DNA of 64,000 nucleotides from the NCBI RefSeq assembly GCF_003860465.1, contig NZ_CP034183.1:248001-312000 (forward strand). The letters are read 5' to 3'. Made by a program: the position numbers and the translations under genes. This stretch comes from Deinococcus psychrotolerans (GTDB lineage: Bacteria > Deinococcota > Deinococci > Deinococcales > Deinococcaceae). The notes beneath the pieces are model-generated. The model saw only the letters and a program-made list of their open reading frames with translations, ran no database searches and had not been told where the DNA came from. Of this stretch, positions 12,301 to 25,288 are shown piece after piece. The stretch's first letter is position 1; every line of letters starts with the position of its first letter.

Positions 12301-12834
12301 ATGACCACGCCTCCTCAGCCTGACGCTTCCCGTTATCCGGTTGGCCCTTTGCCGCAGCTTCCTGATTCGGAGCGCGTGCCCGCCAGCTTGGAGCGCTTCG
12401 CCGCCTCGCTGGAGAGCAGTGTGGCCGAGTGGCGCGGCCTCGTCGGCGCACGCAACGCCACCGACCTTGCCCGCACTTACCGTGAAGACAGCTGGAATGT
12501 CCGCCAGCTTGCCCACCATGTGGCCGAAGCGCACCTGCATGGCCTGAGCCGCTTGAAGTCGGGCCTGACCCAAGAAAATTACGTGATCGTCCCCTTTGAC
12601 CAGAACGCCGCGCTGACGCTGCCGGACGCCGATTTGCCAGTCAGCGCGGCGCTGGAACTGCTCGAAGCGATCAATCTGCGCTGGGTTGCCCTTTTGCGCG
12701 GCGTGTCGAGCACCGAATTTACCCGCCAAATCGTGCATCCGCAAGAAGGGCCGCAGGACTTATGGCAACTCGTGAACAAACACGACTGGCATCTGCGGCA
12801 CCACTTGGCTCAGGCGAGGCTGGCACTGAGTTGA
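12301..12834 (+). CDS. DinB-superfamily protein (YfiT-like, putative bacillithiol S-transferase)
   Basis: Four-helix metal-binding protein of 177 residues. The metal histidines are visible as the first in VRQLAHHVAEAH and a pair in DWHLRHHLAQ, the H...HxxxH pattern of YfiT. This family includes bacillithiol transferases, which fits the bacillithiol gene bshB1 at 58547. A TACACT box inside the end of the nitrilase gene lies six bases before ATG. It ends in TGATG, overlapping the start of the next gene by one base. Confidence 0.8.
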   Translation: MTTPPQPDASRYPVGPLPQLPDSERVPASLERFAASLESSVAEWRGLVGARNATDLARTYREDSWNVRQLAHHVAEAHLHGLSRLKSGLTQENYVIVPFDQNAALTLPDADLPVSAALELLEAINLRWVALLRGVSSTEFTRQIVHPQEGPQDLWQLVNKHDWHLRHHLAQARLALS

Positions 12835-13040
12835 TGGGTATTTTGGATTGGATAGCGCCCCTGCTGCTCATCGGGGTGGGTCTGCGCGCACTGCCCCGCT
12901 TCGCAGCCGAGCCGCCCTTCGCGGCCAATCAGCAGCGAAATGCAGGGCTTCAACATTTCAGAAACTGGGTATTTCTCATCGGCGGTACGTTCCTGCTGGC
13001 CTTGCAGTTTTCTGAGCTGCTGGCTCACGCTCATCACTGA
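12834..13040 (+). CDS. Small membrane protein of unknown function
   Basis: 68 residues with two predicted transmembrane helices (about 4-17, ILDWIAPLLLIGVGL, and 46-60, WVFLIGGTFLLALQF) and a short polar loop between them. Its ATG overlaps the stop of the DinB-like gene (TGATG), so it is probably translated by coupling. The family is not recognised. Confidence 0.6.
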   Translation: MGILDWIAPLLLIGVGLRALPRFAAEPPFAANQQRNAGLQHFRNWVFLIGGTFLLALQFSELLAHAHH

Positions 13041-13139
13041 GAAACAGTAAGGTTGTGGGGCACTGGAATAGTGCTGGGCGCAAGTCGAGCACTCTGAGCT
13101 TGTCTCTACTCCACTTCCCACTCACCACCAACCCCTTCC

Positions 13140-14543
13140 CTAATTCAGTGTCCGCCCCTTCCCCGCACTCATCAGCGCCTCCGCCTTAGCCAAGTGGTCT
13201 TGTAAGGTGCCGTGCCAATCGTCGCTGACCTCGGTGTGCTCCAAGGCCTGCTGAGCGTGGGCGTAAGCCGCCGCCGGATCGGGAAAGCCTTGCTGGGCCA
13301 TCACGTCGGCGGCCATCTGGTGCCCCAAAATCCAGTCGCGGCTGGCCGGAGCGGCCTCACGGGTCACGCGCTGGTAGTGCTCCAAGGCGTCGTCGAGGTG
13401 GTAATAATCCAGCGCCACGCTGCCCAGTACCAAGCTCGCCGGAATGGTCGCGCCCTGCGCCAAGGCCTGCTCGGCTTCCTGCTGGGCTTCGCTGAGGCGG
13501 CCCAAGCGGTAATCGCACTCGGCCACGTCGGCCAGCACCTCGGCCAAAAAGGGGTAGTCCGGCACGCTCAGCACCTGTTCCAACTTTTCGCGGGCGTCCA
13601 CCGGGCGGTCTAAATCCAGCAGGGCCACACCGAGTTCGTGCAGGGCATACGGCTTTTCGTCGTCCTCGGCCAGTGTGAAGGCCTGCTCAAACAGTGGCAG
13701 GGCTTCTTCGGGCTGACCATGACTGGTCAGAATTTGCCCCCACACCAGCGCCACGCCGTAACTGGGTGTGCTCTGCTGGGCTTCGAGTTCGGCGGCTTTC
13801 TGGATGCTGCCCAGCGCGTCGTCAAGGTCGCCGGCCTGCATTTCGACTTGGGCCTGCAAATAATGCCAACTGGCAAGGTGCAAGTTTTCTTCTTCCGGCA
13901 GCGGCGTGCGGTAAAGCGGCCGGGCCTGCGAGAGCGCCGCGCCCGCTTCGGCGTTGAGACCCTGCTGGAGCAGCAGCGCGGCCTGCTCTTGCCACATCAC
14001 CGCTTTATTGATGCCGAGGGCCAAATGCGCCGCCTCGCCGTAAAGCGCGGTGGCGTCGTCGGTGTGGCCGAGTTGCTCCTCGGCGTCGGCTTGCCAGCTT
14101 CTGAGCCGCCAGCGCAGGTGAATGGGCAATTCAGGCGCGGGTGGCGAGACTTCGAGCGCTTCTTCAGGCCGCTCCATCAAACTCAGGGCGCAAGCCGCGT
14201 GAAAACGGGGCAGGGCGTCGAGCGCGTGCCGGGCCTCCACCTTGGGCGGCTGGGCGTCGGGGCCGCGCGTGCGGGCGTCGAGTTCGGCACTGAGGGCCAG
14301 ATACAGCGGGTCTTCGCGCAGGGCGGGCGCGAGGGTGCGGGCTTCCAAGAGGCCGCGCCGCATGTCCTCGCTGCCGGAGTCGCCGTATAAGCTGCTCAAG
14401 CTCACCAAATACAGCGCCACCCGCGCACGTTCGGGGCGGGCCGCCTCGGCGTAGGCCGCTTCGAGAATCTGGTAGGCCGCGTCGTAGTCGTCTTGTGACA
14501 GGGCTTCGCAGGCTTGCTGCCAAGTGAAGGCGGGATCAATCAT
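13140..14543 (-). CDS. Tetratricopeptide-repeat protein
   Basis: 467 residues, almost entirely helical, with repeated TPR-like units rich in A, L, E and Q, for example [35 protein letters not shown] and [17 protein letters not shown]. No signal peptide or catalytic domain is seen, so it is probably a cytoplasmic scaffold. The ATG at 14543 is preferred over upstream ones because a TATGCT box (14556-14551) lies seven bases before it. It stands alone; the terminus at 13140 nearly meets the end of the plus-strand cluster. Confidence 0.85.
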   Translation of the reverse strand: MIDPAFTWQQACEALSQDDYDAAYQILEAAYAEAARPERARVALYLVSLSSLYGDSGSEDMRRGLLEARTLAPALREDPLYLALSAELDARTRGPDAQPPKVEARHALDALPRFHAACALSLMERPEEALEVSPPAPELPIHLRWRLRSWQADAEEQLGHTDDATALYGEAAHLALGINKAVMWQEQAALLLQQGLNAEAGAALSQARPLYRTPLPEEENLHLASWHYLQAQVEMQAGDLDDALGSIQKAAELEAQQSTPSYGVALVWGQILTSHGQPEEALPLFEQAFTLAEDDEKPYALHELGVALLDLDRPVDAREKLEQVLSVPDYPFLAEVLADVAECDYRLGRLSEAQQEAEQALAQGATIPASLVLGSVALDYYHLDDALEHYQRVTREAAPASRDWILGHQMAADVMAQQGFPDPAAAYAHAQQALEHTEVSDDWHGTLQDHLAKAEALMSAGKGRTLN

Positions 14544-14823
14544 TGCCCTCAGCATAGAGGCTTGGCGGGTCAGGCGTGCAGAAACGAATGTCCAGTGCTG
14601 CGGCGAGGCTCGTTCCAGCTGCAAATCCAAAGCATGTGAGGTTTTTTCGGCGCAGCTAAAGAAGGGCTGAGCGTCAAGCGGGACATGTCGTACACACCCT
14701 TACCTTGAGTCTGATACACTCAGATTCACTGGGTGTCCCTCTCGTAGATGCTGCGAACATTTCACCCAAATTTCGTCGTCCCACACACCCCTTTCCTGTT
14801 TTGCCTTTTTTGGAGGAAGTCCC

Positions 14824-16692
<1,869 letters not shown>

Positions 16693-16707
16693 GCCCAACC
16701 CTCTAAA

Positions 16708-16750
16708 GCAAAAAGGCTGGCTTCTCCACGTGAGGAGCCAGCCTTTTTGC
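16708..16750 (+). terminator. Strong terminator after ftsH
   Basis: A perfect 13-base inverted repeat (GCAAAAAGGCTGG with CCAGCCTTTTTGC) around a 17-base loop, ending in a T run. Confidence 0.9.
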
Positions 16751-16826
16751 TTTCCAAAGGGAACTGGGCCGTCATTTTTGTTTGATTGGTTACGCCGAGC
16801 GCCCTCAGGCGTTAGACTGTGCGGCA

Positions 16827-17627
16827 ATGAATGCTAAGGTCATCGTAGTCACAAGTGGAAAAGGTGGAGTCGGAAAAACGACCACCACTGCAAATGTCGG
16901 TGTCGGGCTGGCCAAGCTCGGCGAAAAAGTGGTTGTCATTGACGTGGACGTGGGCCTGAGAAACCTCGACGTGGTTATGGGCCTAGAGAGCCGGGTGGTC
17001 TTTGACTTGATCGATGTGATCGAGGGCAAGTGCCGCCTTCAGCAGGCCCTGATCCGAGACAAGCGGGTGGAGAATTTGTATTTGCTCCCTGCTTCGCAAA
17101 CCCGCGACAAAGACTCGCTCGACCCTGAAATCTTTAAGGCAGCCGTCAAGCAACTGATTGAAGAAGAGCAGTTTGACCGGGTAATCATCGACTCGCCCGC
17201 TGGCATCGAATCCGGCTTCAAAACGGCGGCAGCTCCGGCGCAGGGCGCTTTGGTGGTCGTCAATCCTGAAGTCTCCAGCGTGCGCGACGCTGACCGCATC
17301 ATCGGGCTCCTCGAAGCCCAGCAGATCACCGAGATCAACCTGGTCATCAACCGCCTGCGCCCCAAAATGGTCGCCAGCGGCAACATGCTCAGCGAAGCCG
17401 ACGTGTTGGAAATTTTGGGCGTCAAGCCGATTGGCATCATTCCCGAAGACGAAGGCATTTTGGTGTCCACCAACATTGGAGAACCGGCGGTCTTGGGAAC
17501 GACTCAGGCGGGCCTGGCTTTTATGGCCACCGCCCGGCGGCTGCGCGGCGAAGACCTGCCTTTCCCCAAACTGGAGGAAGACCGGGGATTCATGGCCGTA
17601 CTGCGCCGCTTATTTGGAGTGAAGTGA
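16827..17627 (+). CDS. minD: Septum site-determining ATPase MinD
   Basis: Membrane-cycling P-loop ATPase that keeps the division septum at its proper site. The 266-residue protein has the deviant Walker A GKGGVGKTTT, DVDVGLRNLD and DSPAGIE; the C-terminus ends in FMAVLRRLFG, which fits the amphipathic membrane-targeting helix. ATG at 16827 follows a TAGACT box (16813-16818) by eight bases, so it is predicted leaderless. minE starts one base after its stop. No minC is seen in the window. Confidence 0.97.
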   Translation: MNAKVIVVTSGKGGVGKTTTTANVGVGLAKLGEKVVVIDVDVGLRNLDVVMGLESRVVFDLIDVIEGKCRLQQALIRDKRVENLYLLPASQTRDKDSLDPEIFKAAVKQLIEEEQFDRVIIDSPAGIESGFKTAAAPAQGALVVVNPEVSSVRDADRIIGLLEAQQITEINLVINRLRPKMVASGNMLSEADVLEILGVKPIGIIPEDEGILVSTNIGEPAVLGTTQAGLAFMATARRLRGEDLPFPKLEEDRGFMAVLRRLFGVK

Positions 17628-17628
17628 T

Positions 17629-17880
17629 ATGGAGTCCTTTTTTGAACGTATGGGCTTTGGCCGTAAAAAATCCAAAGAAACACTCAAGAACCGCTTGGAG
17701 TTGGTGCTGGCCTATGATCGCGCCAAAATTGCGCCGGGCAAGGTAGACGCCCTACGCGAAGATTTGCTGGCCGTCGTCAAAAAATACTTTCCGACTGAGG
17801 GCAGCAACATCGAAGTCGAGCAGCGCGGCGACAGCATCATGCTGGTGGCCAGCATCCCGCTGGAAAAAGAGCCTCGCTAA
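17629..17880 (+). CDS. minE: Cell division topological specificity factor MinE
   Basis: 83 residues, the usual length. MinE stimulates MinD ATPase and drives its release from the membrane. LVLAYDRAKIAPGKVDALREDLLAV matches the MinD-binding helix and following dimer domain (shortened here: LVLAYDRAKI). It is translated directly after minD with one intervening base. A terminator follows. Confidence 0.95.
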   Translation: MESFFERMGFGRKKSKETLKNRLELVLAYDRAKIAPGKVDALREDLLAVVKKYFPTEGSNIEVEQRGDSIMLVASIPLEKEPR

Positions 17881-17907
17881 AATCGGCTGACCTTCCTCAC
17901 CATCATG

Positions 17908-17935
17908 AGGCCGCTTCTTCGGGGGCGGCTTTTTG
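17908..17935 (+). terminator. Terminator of minD-minE
   Basis: AGGCCGC pairs with GCGGCTT (one G-T pair) around a short loop, followed by TTTT. Confidence 0.75.
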
Positions 17936-18049
17936 CTTTCGGTGGGCGGGGCGTGGCTGCCGATGAAAGCGTAGAGGGCAGGCAGACGCACTAGGGAGAC
18001 AGTACGAGCAGCTTCAGCGTTCAGCAGCCAGTTGGTGGAGAATCAGGGC

Positions 18050-18811
18050 GTGAAGTTCATCGGTTTGGATTTGGCGTGGTCGGCCCGCAATCCCAGCGGC
18101 GCGGCGGTGCTGGAAGAAAGCGGAGACGGCGCGGTGTTGACTTCTTCCGGTGTGCTGGGCGACGACGCCGAGGTTCTGGCTTTTCTAGATGCCCACACCT
18201 CCGGCCCCTGCCTGGTTGCCGTCGACGCGCCGCTGAGCGTGCCCAACCTGACGGGTCAGCGCCCTGCTGAGGCGCAACTGGCCGCTGTGTTTGGCAAGTA
18301 TCAAGCAGGCGCACACCCGGCCAACCGCACTTTGCTGGGCCGCTACAACGGCGGGGTGTTGCGCGGAGAGTGGCTGCGGGACGCCCTGGCCGAGCGGGGC
18401 ATTTGGGATGAGCCAGCAGATGTGGCCGACACACAGGCTCGGGTCTGTTTAGAAGTTTATCCGCACGCGGCAATGGTGGCGCTGTTCGGGCTGGAGCGTA
18501 CCCTCAAGTACAAGCGCAAGAAACAGGGCCGGGAAGTGATGCTGGACGCCTGGGACGAGTATCACCGCCACCTGAGTGCCCTGACTGGGGCCAAGCCGCC
18601 GCTGACGGGGCTGGACGCGCTGCTGGCCGTCAGTCCAGGCGGCCTTAAAGGTGCGGCGCTCAAAAACCACGAGGACGAAGGCGACGCGGTGATGTGCGCT
18701 TACATTGCCCTCTACGCTCACCGCTTCCCGGCACGGTGCGAGGTCTTTGGTAGCGTCGCTGAGGGGTACATCCTGACGCCGACGCTGCCAGAGCGCTGGA
18801 AACTGACCTGA
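18050..18811 (+). CDS. DUF429 family protein
   Basis: 253 residues with the features of DUF429: a first-strand aspartate in FIGLDLAWS, a second acidic strand in LVAVDAPLSV, and late DEGDAVMCAYIALY. The fold is predicted to be RNase H-like, which suggests a nuclease, but no activity has been shown by anything here. GTG at 18050 is chosen for the GGAG nine bases before it; a TTG at 18032 is also in frame. It precedes, without clear linkage, an aldo/keto reductase gene. Confidence 0.75.
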   Translation: MKFIGLDLAWSARNPSGAAVLEESGDGAVLTSSGVLGDDAEVLAFLDAHTSGPCLVAVDAPLSVPNLTGQRPAEAQLAAVFGKYQAGAHPANRTLLGRYNGGVLRGEWLRDALAERGIWDEPADVADTQARVCLEVYPHAAMVALFGLERTLKYKRKKQGREVMLDAWDEYHRHLSALTGAKPPLTGLDALLAVSPGGLKGAALKNHEDEGDAVMCAYIALYAHRFPARCEVFGSVAEGYILTPTLPERWKLT

Positions 18812-18872
18812 GCCTTAATCTTGTCTTATGCCCTCAAACTCGCCCAGTGCTTTAAGAGTTAAAGTAGAAGAT

Positions 18873-19820
18873 ATGGAATATCGCAATTTAGGGAAAAGTG
18901 GCCTGAAAGTCTCCGAAGTGGCGTTGGGCGGTTGGGAGACCTACGGTGTCAATGTCAATGAAAACCAGATGGTGCGCGACATCGTCATGAAGGCCTACGA
19001 AGAGGGTGTCAATTACTTTGACGAAGCCGACATCTATGCCCGTGGCAAGTCTGAAGAAATGATGGGCAAGGTGCTCAACGAGTTGCCGCGTCAAAACTTG
19101 GTGATCGCTTCCAAGGTTTTTTGGCCGATGAGCGATAATGTCAACGACAGGGGTCTGTCGCGTAAGCACGTCATGGAGAGCATTCGCGGCACCTTGAAGC
19201 GCCTCGGCACCGACTACCTCGACATCTACTTCGCCCACCGCTACGACCCCGAAGTGCCGATGGAAGAAATCGTGATGTCCTTTGACCAGGTAATTCGCAA
19301 CGGTCAGGCCCTGTACTGGGGCACCAGCATGTGGCCTGCCGCCCGCATCGCGCAGGCCGTCGAGTTTGCCAAAGCCAACGGCCTGCACGCGCCAGTGGTG
19401 GAGCAGCCCGAGTACAGCATGATCCGCCGCGAGCGGGTAGAAGGCGAGATCTTGCCCTACACCGAGTCGGCGGGCGTGGGCTTGGTCGTCTGGAGTCCTT
19501 TGGCGATGGGCCTGCTGACCGGCAAATACGACGACGGCAAACCGGCCGGCGCACGCCTCACCGAGAAAGAGAACTGGGGCAAGTCGATCCTGACCGACGA
19601 AAACGTGCAAAAAGTTCGTGATTTGAAGCCTATCGCTGATGAGCTGGGCCTGACCCGCGCTCAACTCGCGCTGGCTTGGATTTTGCGCCAGAAGGGCGTC
19701 AGCAGCGTCATCACCGGAGCCACCAAAGTCAGCCAGATTGAAGACACGGTCAAGGCGGCGGGCGTCAACCTCAGCGAAGAAGTGGTCAGCAAGATTGAAG
19801 ATATTTTGTCACCGCGCTGA
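18873..19820 (+). CDS. Aldo/keto reductase, K+ channel beta-subunit-like (copy 2)
   Basis: 315 residues, paralogous to the reductase at 9957-10967. Catalytic Asp and Tyr in YFDEADIYARGKSE, Lys in IASKVFWP and His in IYFAHRYDPE are present, with SVITGATKVSQIED near the end. The ATG at 18873 is supported by a TAAAGT box (18860-18865) exactly seven bases before it; an upstream in-frame ATG at 18828 adds 15 residues unlike the family. Substrate unknown. Confidence 0.9.
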   Translation: MEYRNLGKSGLKVSEVALGGWETYGVNVNENQMVRDIVMKAYEEGVNYFDEADIYARGKSEEMMGKVLNELPRQNLVIASKVFWPMSDNVNDRGLSRKHVMESIRGTLKRLGTDYLDIYFAHRYDPEVPMEEIVMSFDQVIRNGQALYWGTSMWPAARIAQAVEFAKANGLHAPVVEQPEYSMIRRERVEGEILPYTESAGVGLVVWSPLAMGLLTGKYDDGKPAGARLTEKENWGKSILTDENVQKVRDLKPIADELGLTRAQLALAWILRQKGVSSVITGATKVSQIEDTVKAAGVNLSEEVVSKIEDILSPR

Positions 19821-19883
19821 AGCAAGTGAAGGGGGGCTATTCGCCCCTTTTTCTGGCGTATCTTCCGTACCATACTAGAGGGT

Positions 19884-20327
19884 ATGGAAATAATCTCGGT
19901 GGGTCTGCTGACACTGGTGCTGCTCTCAATCGCCTCCGTTCACGTTTACTGGGGTTTGGGCGGTGTTTGGCCCGGCAAAGACCCGCAGAGCTTGGCCCGC
20001 ACGGTGGTGGGTGGCCCTGCCGGAATGTCGCCGCCACCGGCTTGGGCCTGCTTCGGCGTGGCGCTGGCACTGGCTTTGGCGGCGGGTATGGTGCTGGCGT
20101 TTGTGGATGTGCTGACCTTGCCGCTGCCGACGGGGTGGCTGCGCTGGGGAATGGTGGCGCTGGCGGTTGTCTTTTTGCTGCGCGGAGTGGGGGGGTACTT
20201 TATGGAACGTCTGCGGCCCAGTCCGGTGGGAAGTCCGTTCGTCCGGCTCAACAAACGGATCTACTCGCCGCTGTGTATTGTCTTGGGCTTGCTGGCGTGG
20301 ACACTAATGAGGAGCCAGAACGTATGA
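19884..20327 (+). CDS. DUF3995-like integral membrane protein
   Basis: 147 residues with four predicted membrane helices (about 4-24, 54-76, 85-103 and 127-141) and the conserved HVYWGLGGVWPG block after the first helix, as in DUF3995 proteins. Function unknown. A CATACT element lies seven bases before ATG. The next gene, a TetR regulator, begins 10 bases downstream, so the two are probably co-transcribed. Confidence 0.75.
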   Translation: MEIISVGLLTLVLLSIASVHVYWGLGGVWPGKDPQSLARTVVGGPAGMSPPPAWACFGVALALALAAGMVLAFVDVLTLPLPTGWLRWGMVALAVVFLLRGVGGYFMERLRPSPVGSPFVRLNKRIYSPLCIVLGLLAWTLMRSQNV

Positions 20328-20337
20328 GGCTAATCAA

Positions 20338-20859
20338 ATGAGGACGGCCAAACAAGATTGGCTGGCAGCGGGGTTTGCCTTGCTGCGGGAAGAAGGCGAG
20401 CAGACCCTGACCATCGAGCGGCTCTGCGCCGCCATGCAGCTGACCAAGGGGGCGTTTTACCACCATTTTCAAAATGCGGAAGGCTTCCGAACGGCTCTGC
20501 TCGGCGCTTGGCGGGAGCGTCACACCACCGCGCCGATTGAGCAGGCCCAGCAAGCTGCCGAGGGAGCGGGGCGGCTGAGCCAGTTGGCCGCCGTTATCCG
20601 CCCGCTGGATCACGCGCTGGATTTGTCGGTGCGGGCGTGGTCGCTCAGAAACGCGGAAGTTAAAGCCGCCTTTGAAGAAGTAGACCAAACGAGGCTGGCA
20701 TACCTGACCGAGCTTCACCGCCAGATGGGCCGAGCTGAGCCGGAGCAGTGGGCGCGGCAAGACTACGCCGAATTTGTCGGACGGCAGTGTTTGGGGTGGT
20801 TGGAGACTTGGCCCGCAGATGCTGGACTTGCAGACCCTCAGTTTCACACCGGCGACTGA
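20338..20859 (+). CDS. TetR-family transcriptional regulator
   Basis: 173 residues. The N-terminal helix-turn-helix is clear: TIERLCAAMQLTKGAFYHHF at about residues 29-48, the usual TetR layout. The C-terminal ligand domain is rich in L and A and unassigned. GAGG lies eight bases before ATG. The ABC exporter genes follow 110 bases later on the same strand, so it may control them or the DUF3995 gene (inference). Confidence 0.88.
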   Translation: MRTAKQDWLAAGFALLREEGEQTLTIERLCAAMQLTKGAFYHHFQNAEGFRTALLGAWRERHTTAPIEQAQQAAEGAGRLSQLAAVIRPLDHALDLSVRAWSLRNAEVKAAFEEVDQTRLAYLTELHRQMGRAEPEQWARQDYAEFVGRQCLGWLETWPADAGLADPQFHTGD

Positions 20860-20969
20860 ACCGCAAGCCAACAGACAGCCCCACTCACCTTAAGACGCTA
20901 GCTTTTGGTGAGCGCTCTCATGAGGGGCAAGCGCAAGGTTGGATCAAGCATCAAACAAAGGAAGCACGC

Positions 20970-21929
20970 ATGACTTTAGCCATTCAAACTGAGCATCTCC
21001 GAAAAGAATACAAGGGCCGCGCCGTCGTCCAGAGCCTCGACCTCGAAGTCGGAGAGGGCGAAGTCTTCGGCTTCCTCGGCCCCAACGGCGCGGGCAAATC
21101 CACCACCGTCAAGATGCTGCTCGGCTTGGTGCGGCCCACTTCCGGCAGCATCAAAGTGCTGGGCGGCTCGCCGGACGACCCGGCCGTGCGGGCCCGCCTC
21201 GGCTTTTTGCCGGAGCAGTTCCGATTCCAAACCTGGATGACCGCCGAGGAGTTTCTGAAGTTTCACGGCCAGCTCGCGGGGCTCAAAGCCGAAGAACTCA
21301 GAACCCGCATTCCTGCCGTGCTGAAACGGGTGGGCCTCGGGGGGCGCGGCACGGAGGCGCTCGGCGGCTACAGCAAAGGCATGCTTCAGCGGGCAGGTCT
21401 GGCCGGAGCGATTCTGGCGCGGCCCCGCTTGGTCTTTCTCGATGAGCCCACCTCGGCGCTCGATCCGGTGGGCCGGGTGGAAGTCCGCGAGATCATTCAG
21501 GAGTTGCGCGGCGAAGGCGTGGCAGTGTTTCTCAACTCGCACCTGCTGAGTGAAGTGGAGCAAGTCTCAGACCGGGTGGCCTTTGTGAAAGCGGGCGTGG
21601 TGGTGAGGGCCGGAACGATGGCCGAACTCTTGGGCGGAGCGCTGCCGGTGCTGGTCAAGGTGGATCGTTTGTCGCCTGAACTCGCTGCTGCGTTGGGCAG
21701 GCTGGGCCAGCTCGAACACCAGACCGAGCAGCAAGTCAGCGTGGTGGTCAGTGGGGAGGAAGCTATTCCAGCGATTGCTCAGGCGGTCTTCGCGTCGGGA
21801 GCGCAGCTCTACGCCCTGACGCCGCAGCGCCACGATCTCGAAGACCTTTTTCTGGAGTTGGTCGGCCAAAACGGTGACACTGGCCAGAAAGCCCAACTCG
21901 GCCACCTTAAAACGGAGAAAGTCGCGTGA
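20970..21929 (+). CDS. ABC transporter ATP-binding protein
   Basis: 319 residues. Walker A GPNGAGKST, signature region GGYSKGMLQRAGLA (YSKGM in place of LSGGQ, usual in the ABC-2/NosF-like branch), Walker B LVFLDEPTSALD and the H-loop NSHLLSE are all present. The C-terminal 90 residues form the accessory domain typical of ABC-2 exporters. ATG at 20970 matches the family start; the open frame extends into the TetR gene but is not used. It ends in a GTGA overlap with its permease. Confidence 0.93.
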   Translation: MTLAIQTEHLRKEYKGRAVVQSLDLEVGEGEVFGFLGPNGAGKSTTVKMLLGLVRPTSGSIKVLGGSPDDPAVRARLGFLPEQFRFQTWMTAEEFLKFHGQLAGLKAEELRTRIPAVLKRVGLGGRGTEALGGYSKGMLQRAGLAGAILARPRLVFLDEPTSALDPVGRVEVREIIQELRGEGVAVFLNSHLLSEVEQVSDRVAFVKAGVVVRAGTMAELLGGALPVLVKVDRLSPELAAALGRLGQLEHQTEQQVSVVVSGEEAIPAIAQAVFASGAQLYALTPQRHDLEDLFLELVGQNGDTGQKAQLGHLKTEKVA

Positions 21930-22810
21930 GCAGCGCTGTGAGTAATGTCCTCTTGATGGCCCGGTTGTCGCTCAGCGAAGCGCTCCGCAAAAAACTGATC
22001 GTGGTTTTGCTGATTCTGACCGCCGCCTTTATCGGCTTTTACCTCTACGGCGTGTTGCGTTTGCAACAAAACTTGGCTGAGCGGGCTGCCGATGCGGGTT
22101 TGTCGGCTGGGCCGCGCCGGGGCCTCGGCGCATTGCCGGTGGTGTATTCAGGCTTGTTCGGGATGTATCTGGTGTACTTCCTCGGCTCGCTGATGGCCGT
22201 GCTCTCCACGGTGGCCTCGATCAGCGGCGACATCGAAAACGGGGTGATGCAGTCGGTGGTGGCCCGCCCTGTCACCCGCGCTCAGGTGGTACTGGGACGC
22301 TGGCTGGGCTTCACTACTGTCAATGTGGTCTACGTGACACTGGTGTCGGCAGCGCTGCTGACTGGCCTATACCTCATCACCGGCTACCTGCCGCCCGCAC
22401 CAGTGGCGGCCGTCGCCCAAATTCTGCTCGGGATCGTGCTGATCACCAGCTTGACGGTGCTGGGCAGTACGCTGTTTGCCACCCTCGCCAACGGCATTGC
22501 GGTGTTCGTGCTTTACGGCCTCGGCTCGGCGGGCGGCATCCTCAAGTCGATTGGAGCGCTGGCCAACTCGCCCACCATGGAAACGCTTGGCAACGCCGCC
22601 AACATCGTGATGCCCACCAATGCGCTGTGGCTGGGGGCCAGTTACCACCTGCAAACAGAGGGGGCCTTGCAACTCGCCCAAGTGGCGCGGGGAGCCAATC
22701 CGCTGGCCTCCACCACGCCGATTGAGCCGAGCATACTGATCTGGGCCGCCGTTTATACCGCGCTGGCTGTCGCTCTGGCGATGTGGCGGTTTTCGCGGCG
22801 GGATTTGTAA
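21926..22810 (+). CDS. ABC-2 type permease
   Basis: 294 residues with about six membrane helices and the NosY-like pattern of a first helix, a long extracytoplasmic loop and a cluster of five helices. SGDIENGVMQSVVARPVTRAQ is the cytoplasmic coupling segment (split here: SGDIENGVMQ, VARPVTRAQ). Start GTG overlaps the stop of the ATPase gene as GTGA, so the two form one transporter. The substrate is not evident. Confidence 0.88.
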   Translation: MSSAVSNVLLMARLSLSEALRKKLIVVLLILTAAFIGFYLYGVLRLQQNLAERAADAGLSAGPRRGLGALPVVYSGLFGMYLVYFLGSLMAVLSTVASISGDIENGVMQSVVARPVTRAQVVLGRWLGFTTVNVVYVTLVSAALLTGLYLITGYLPPAPVAAVAQILLGIVLITSLTVLGSTLFATLANGIAVFVLYGLGSAGGILKSIGALANSPTMETLGNAANIVMPTNALWLGASYHLQTEGALQLAQVARGANPLASTTPIEPSILIWAAVYTALAVALAMWRFSRRDL

Positions 22811-22820
22811 AAACTACACA

Positions 22821-22870
22821 AAACAAGCAGCCGCAGGCAAATGGAGCTTCACGCCTGCGGCTGCTTGTTT
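22821..22870. terminator. Bidirectional terminator between the ABC permease and speA
   Basis: A perfect 18-base inverted repeat (AAACAAGCAGCCGCAGGC and its complement) around a 14-base loop. T-rich flanks are present on both strands, so it can end both convergent transcripts. Confidence 0.9.
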
Positions 22871-22911
22871 ATTTGCTTACTCCAGAGCATTGGTCTGGAT
22901 GGACGCGCTCT

Positions 22912-24822
<1,911 letters not shown>

Positions 24823-25045
24823 AGTAGGGGCGTCCTCCTAGGCACAGTGGGCCAAACAGAATTGAGGCTCGCCGTGCGCGGGGTAGTGGCCGGAAGGCAG
24901 AAGGCGGCAAACTGCCCACGCTTTTCTTCTGCCGGCAACCACGCCGTGCGAAACCAGAGCGCATGATAGCGGGCAAATCGGGCCAACAGGTCAAGCGGGG
25001 TGACATTTCACGGCGGAGCAAGGAAAGCGAGGGCCACTCAAAACA

Positions 25046-25076
25046 AGAAAAAAAGCAAGGCGCGATTGCCTTGCTT
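25046..25076 (-). terminator. Terminator downstream of tRNA-Asp
   Basis: On the minus strand GCAAGGC pairs with GCCTTGC around AATCGC, followed by a run of seven T. Confidence 0.85.
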
Positions 25077-25081
25077 CTTGG

Positions 25082-25158
<77 letters not shown>

Positions 25159-25239
25159 AACCTATTTGGCCCAACACTGTTTTAATCCAACACTGTTGAG
25201 TTTCGCCGCGCTGCGTTTTCACGGGCACGGGCGGGTTAA

Positions 25240-25268
25240 AGGATAGCCGCCGCATCTGGGCTTGTCAA
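25240..25268 (-). promoter_or_regulatory. Promoter of tRNA-Asp
   Basis: On the minus strand a perfect TTGACA (25268-25263), 17-base spacer and TATCCT (25245-25240) lie about 80 bases before the tRNA. The short leader contains an 11-base direct repeat CCAACACTGTT (plus-strand 25171-25181 and 25187-25197). Confidence 0.65.
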
Positions 25269-25288
25269 CCTCGCTGCAGTTAGGGTAC

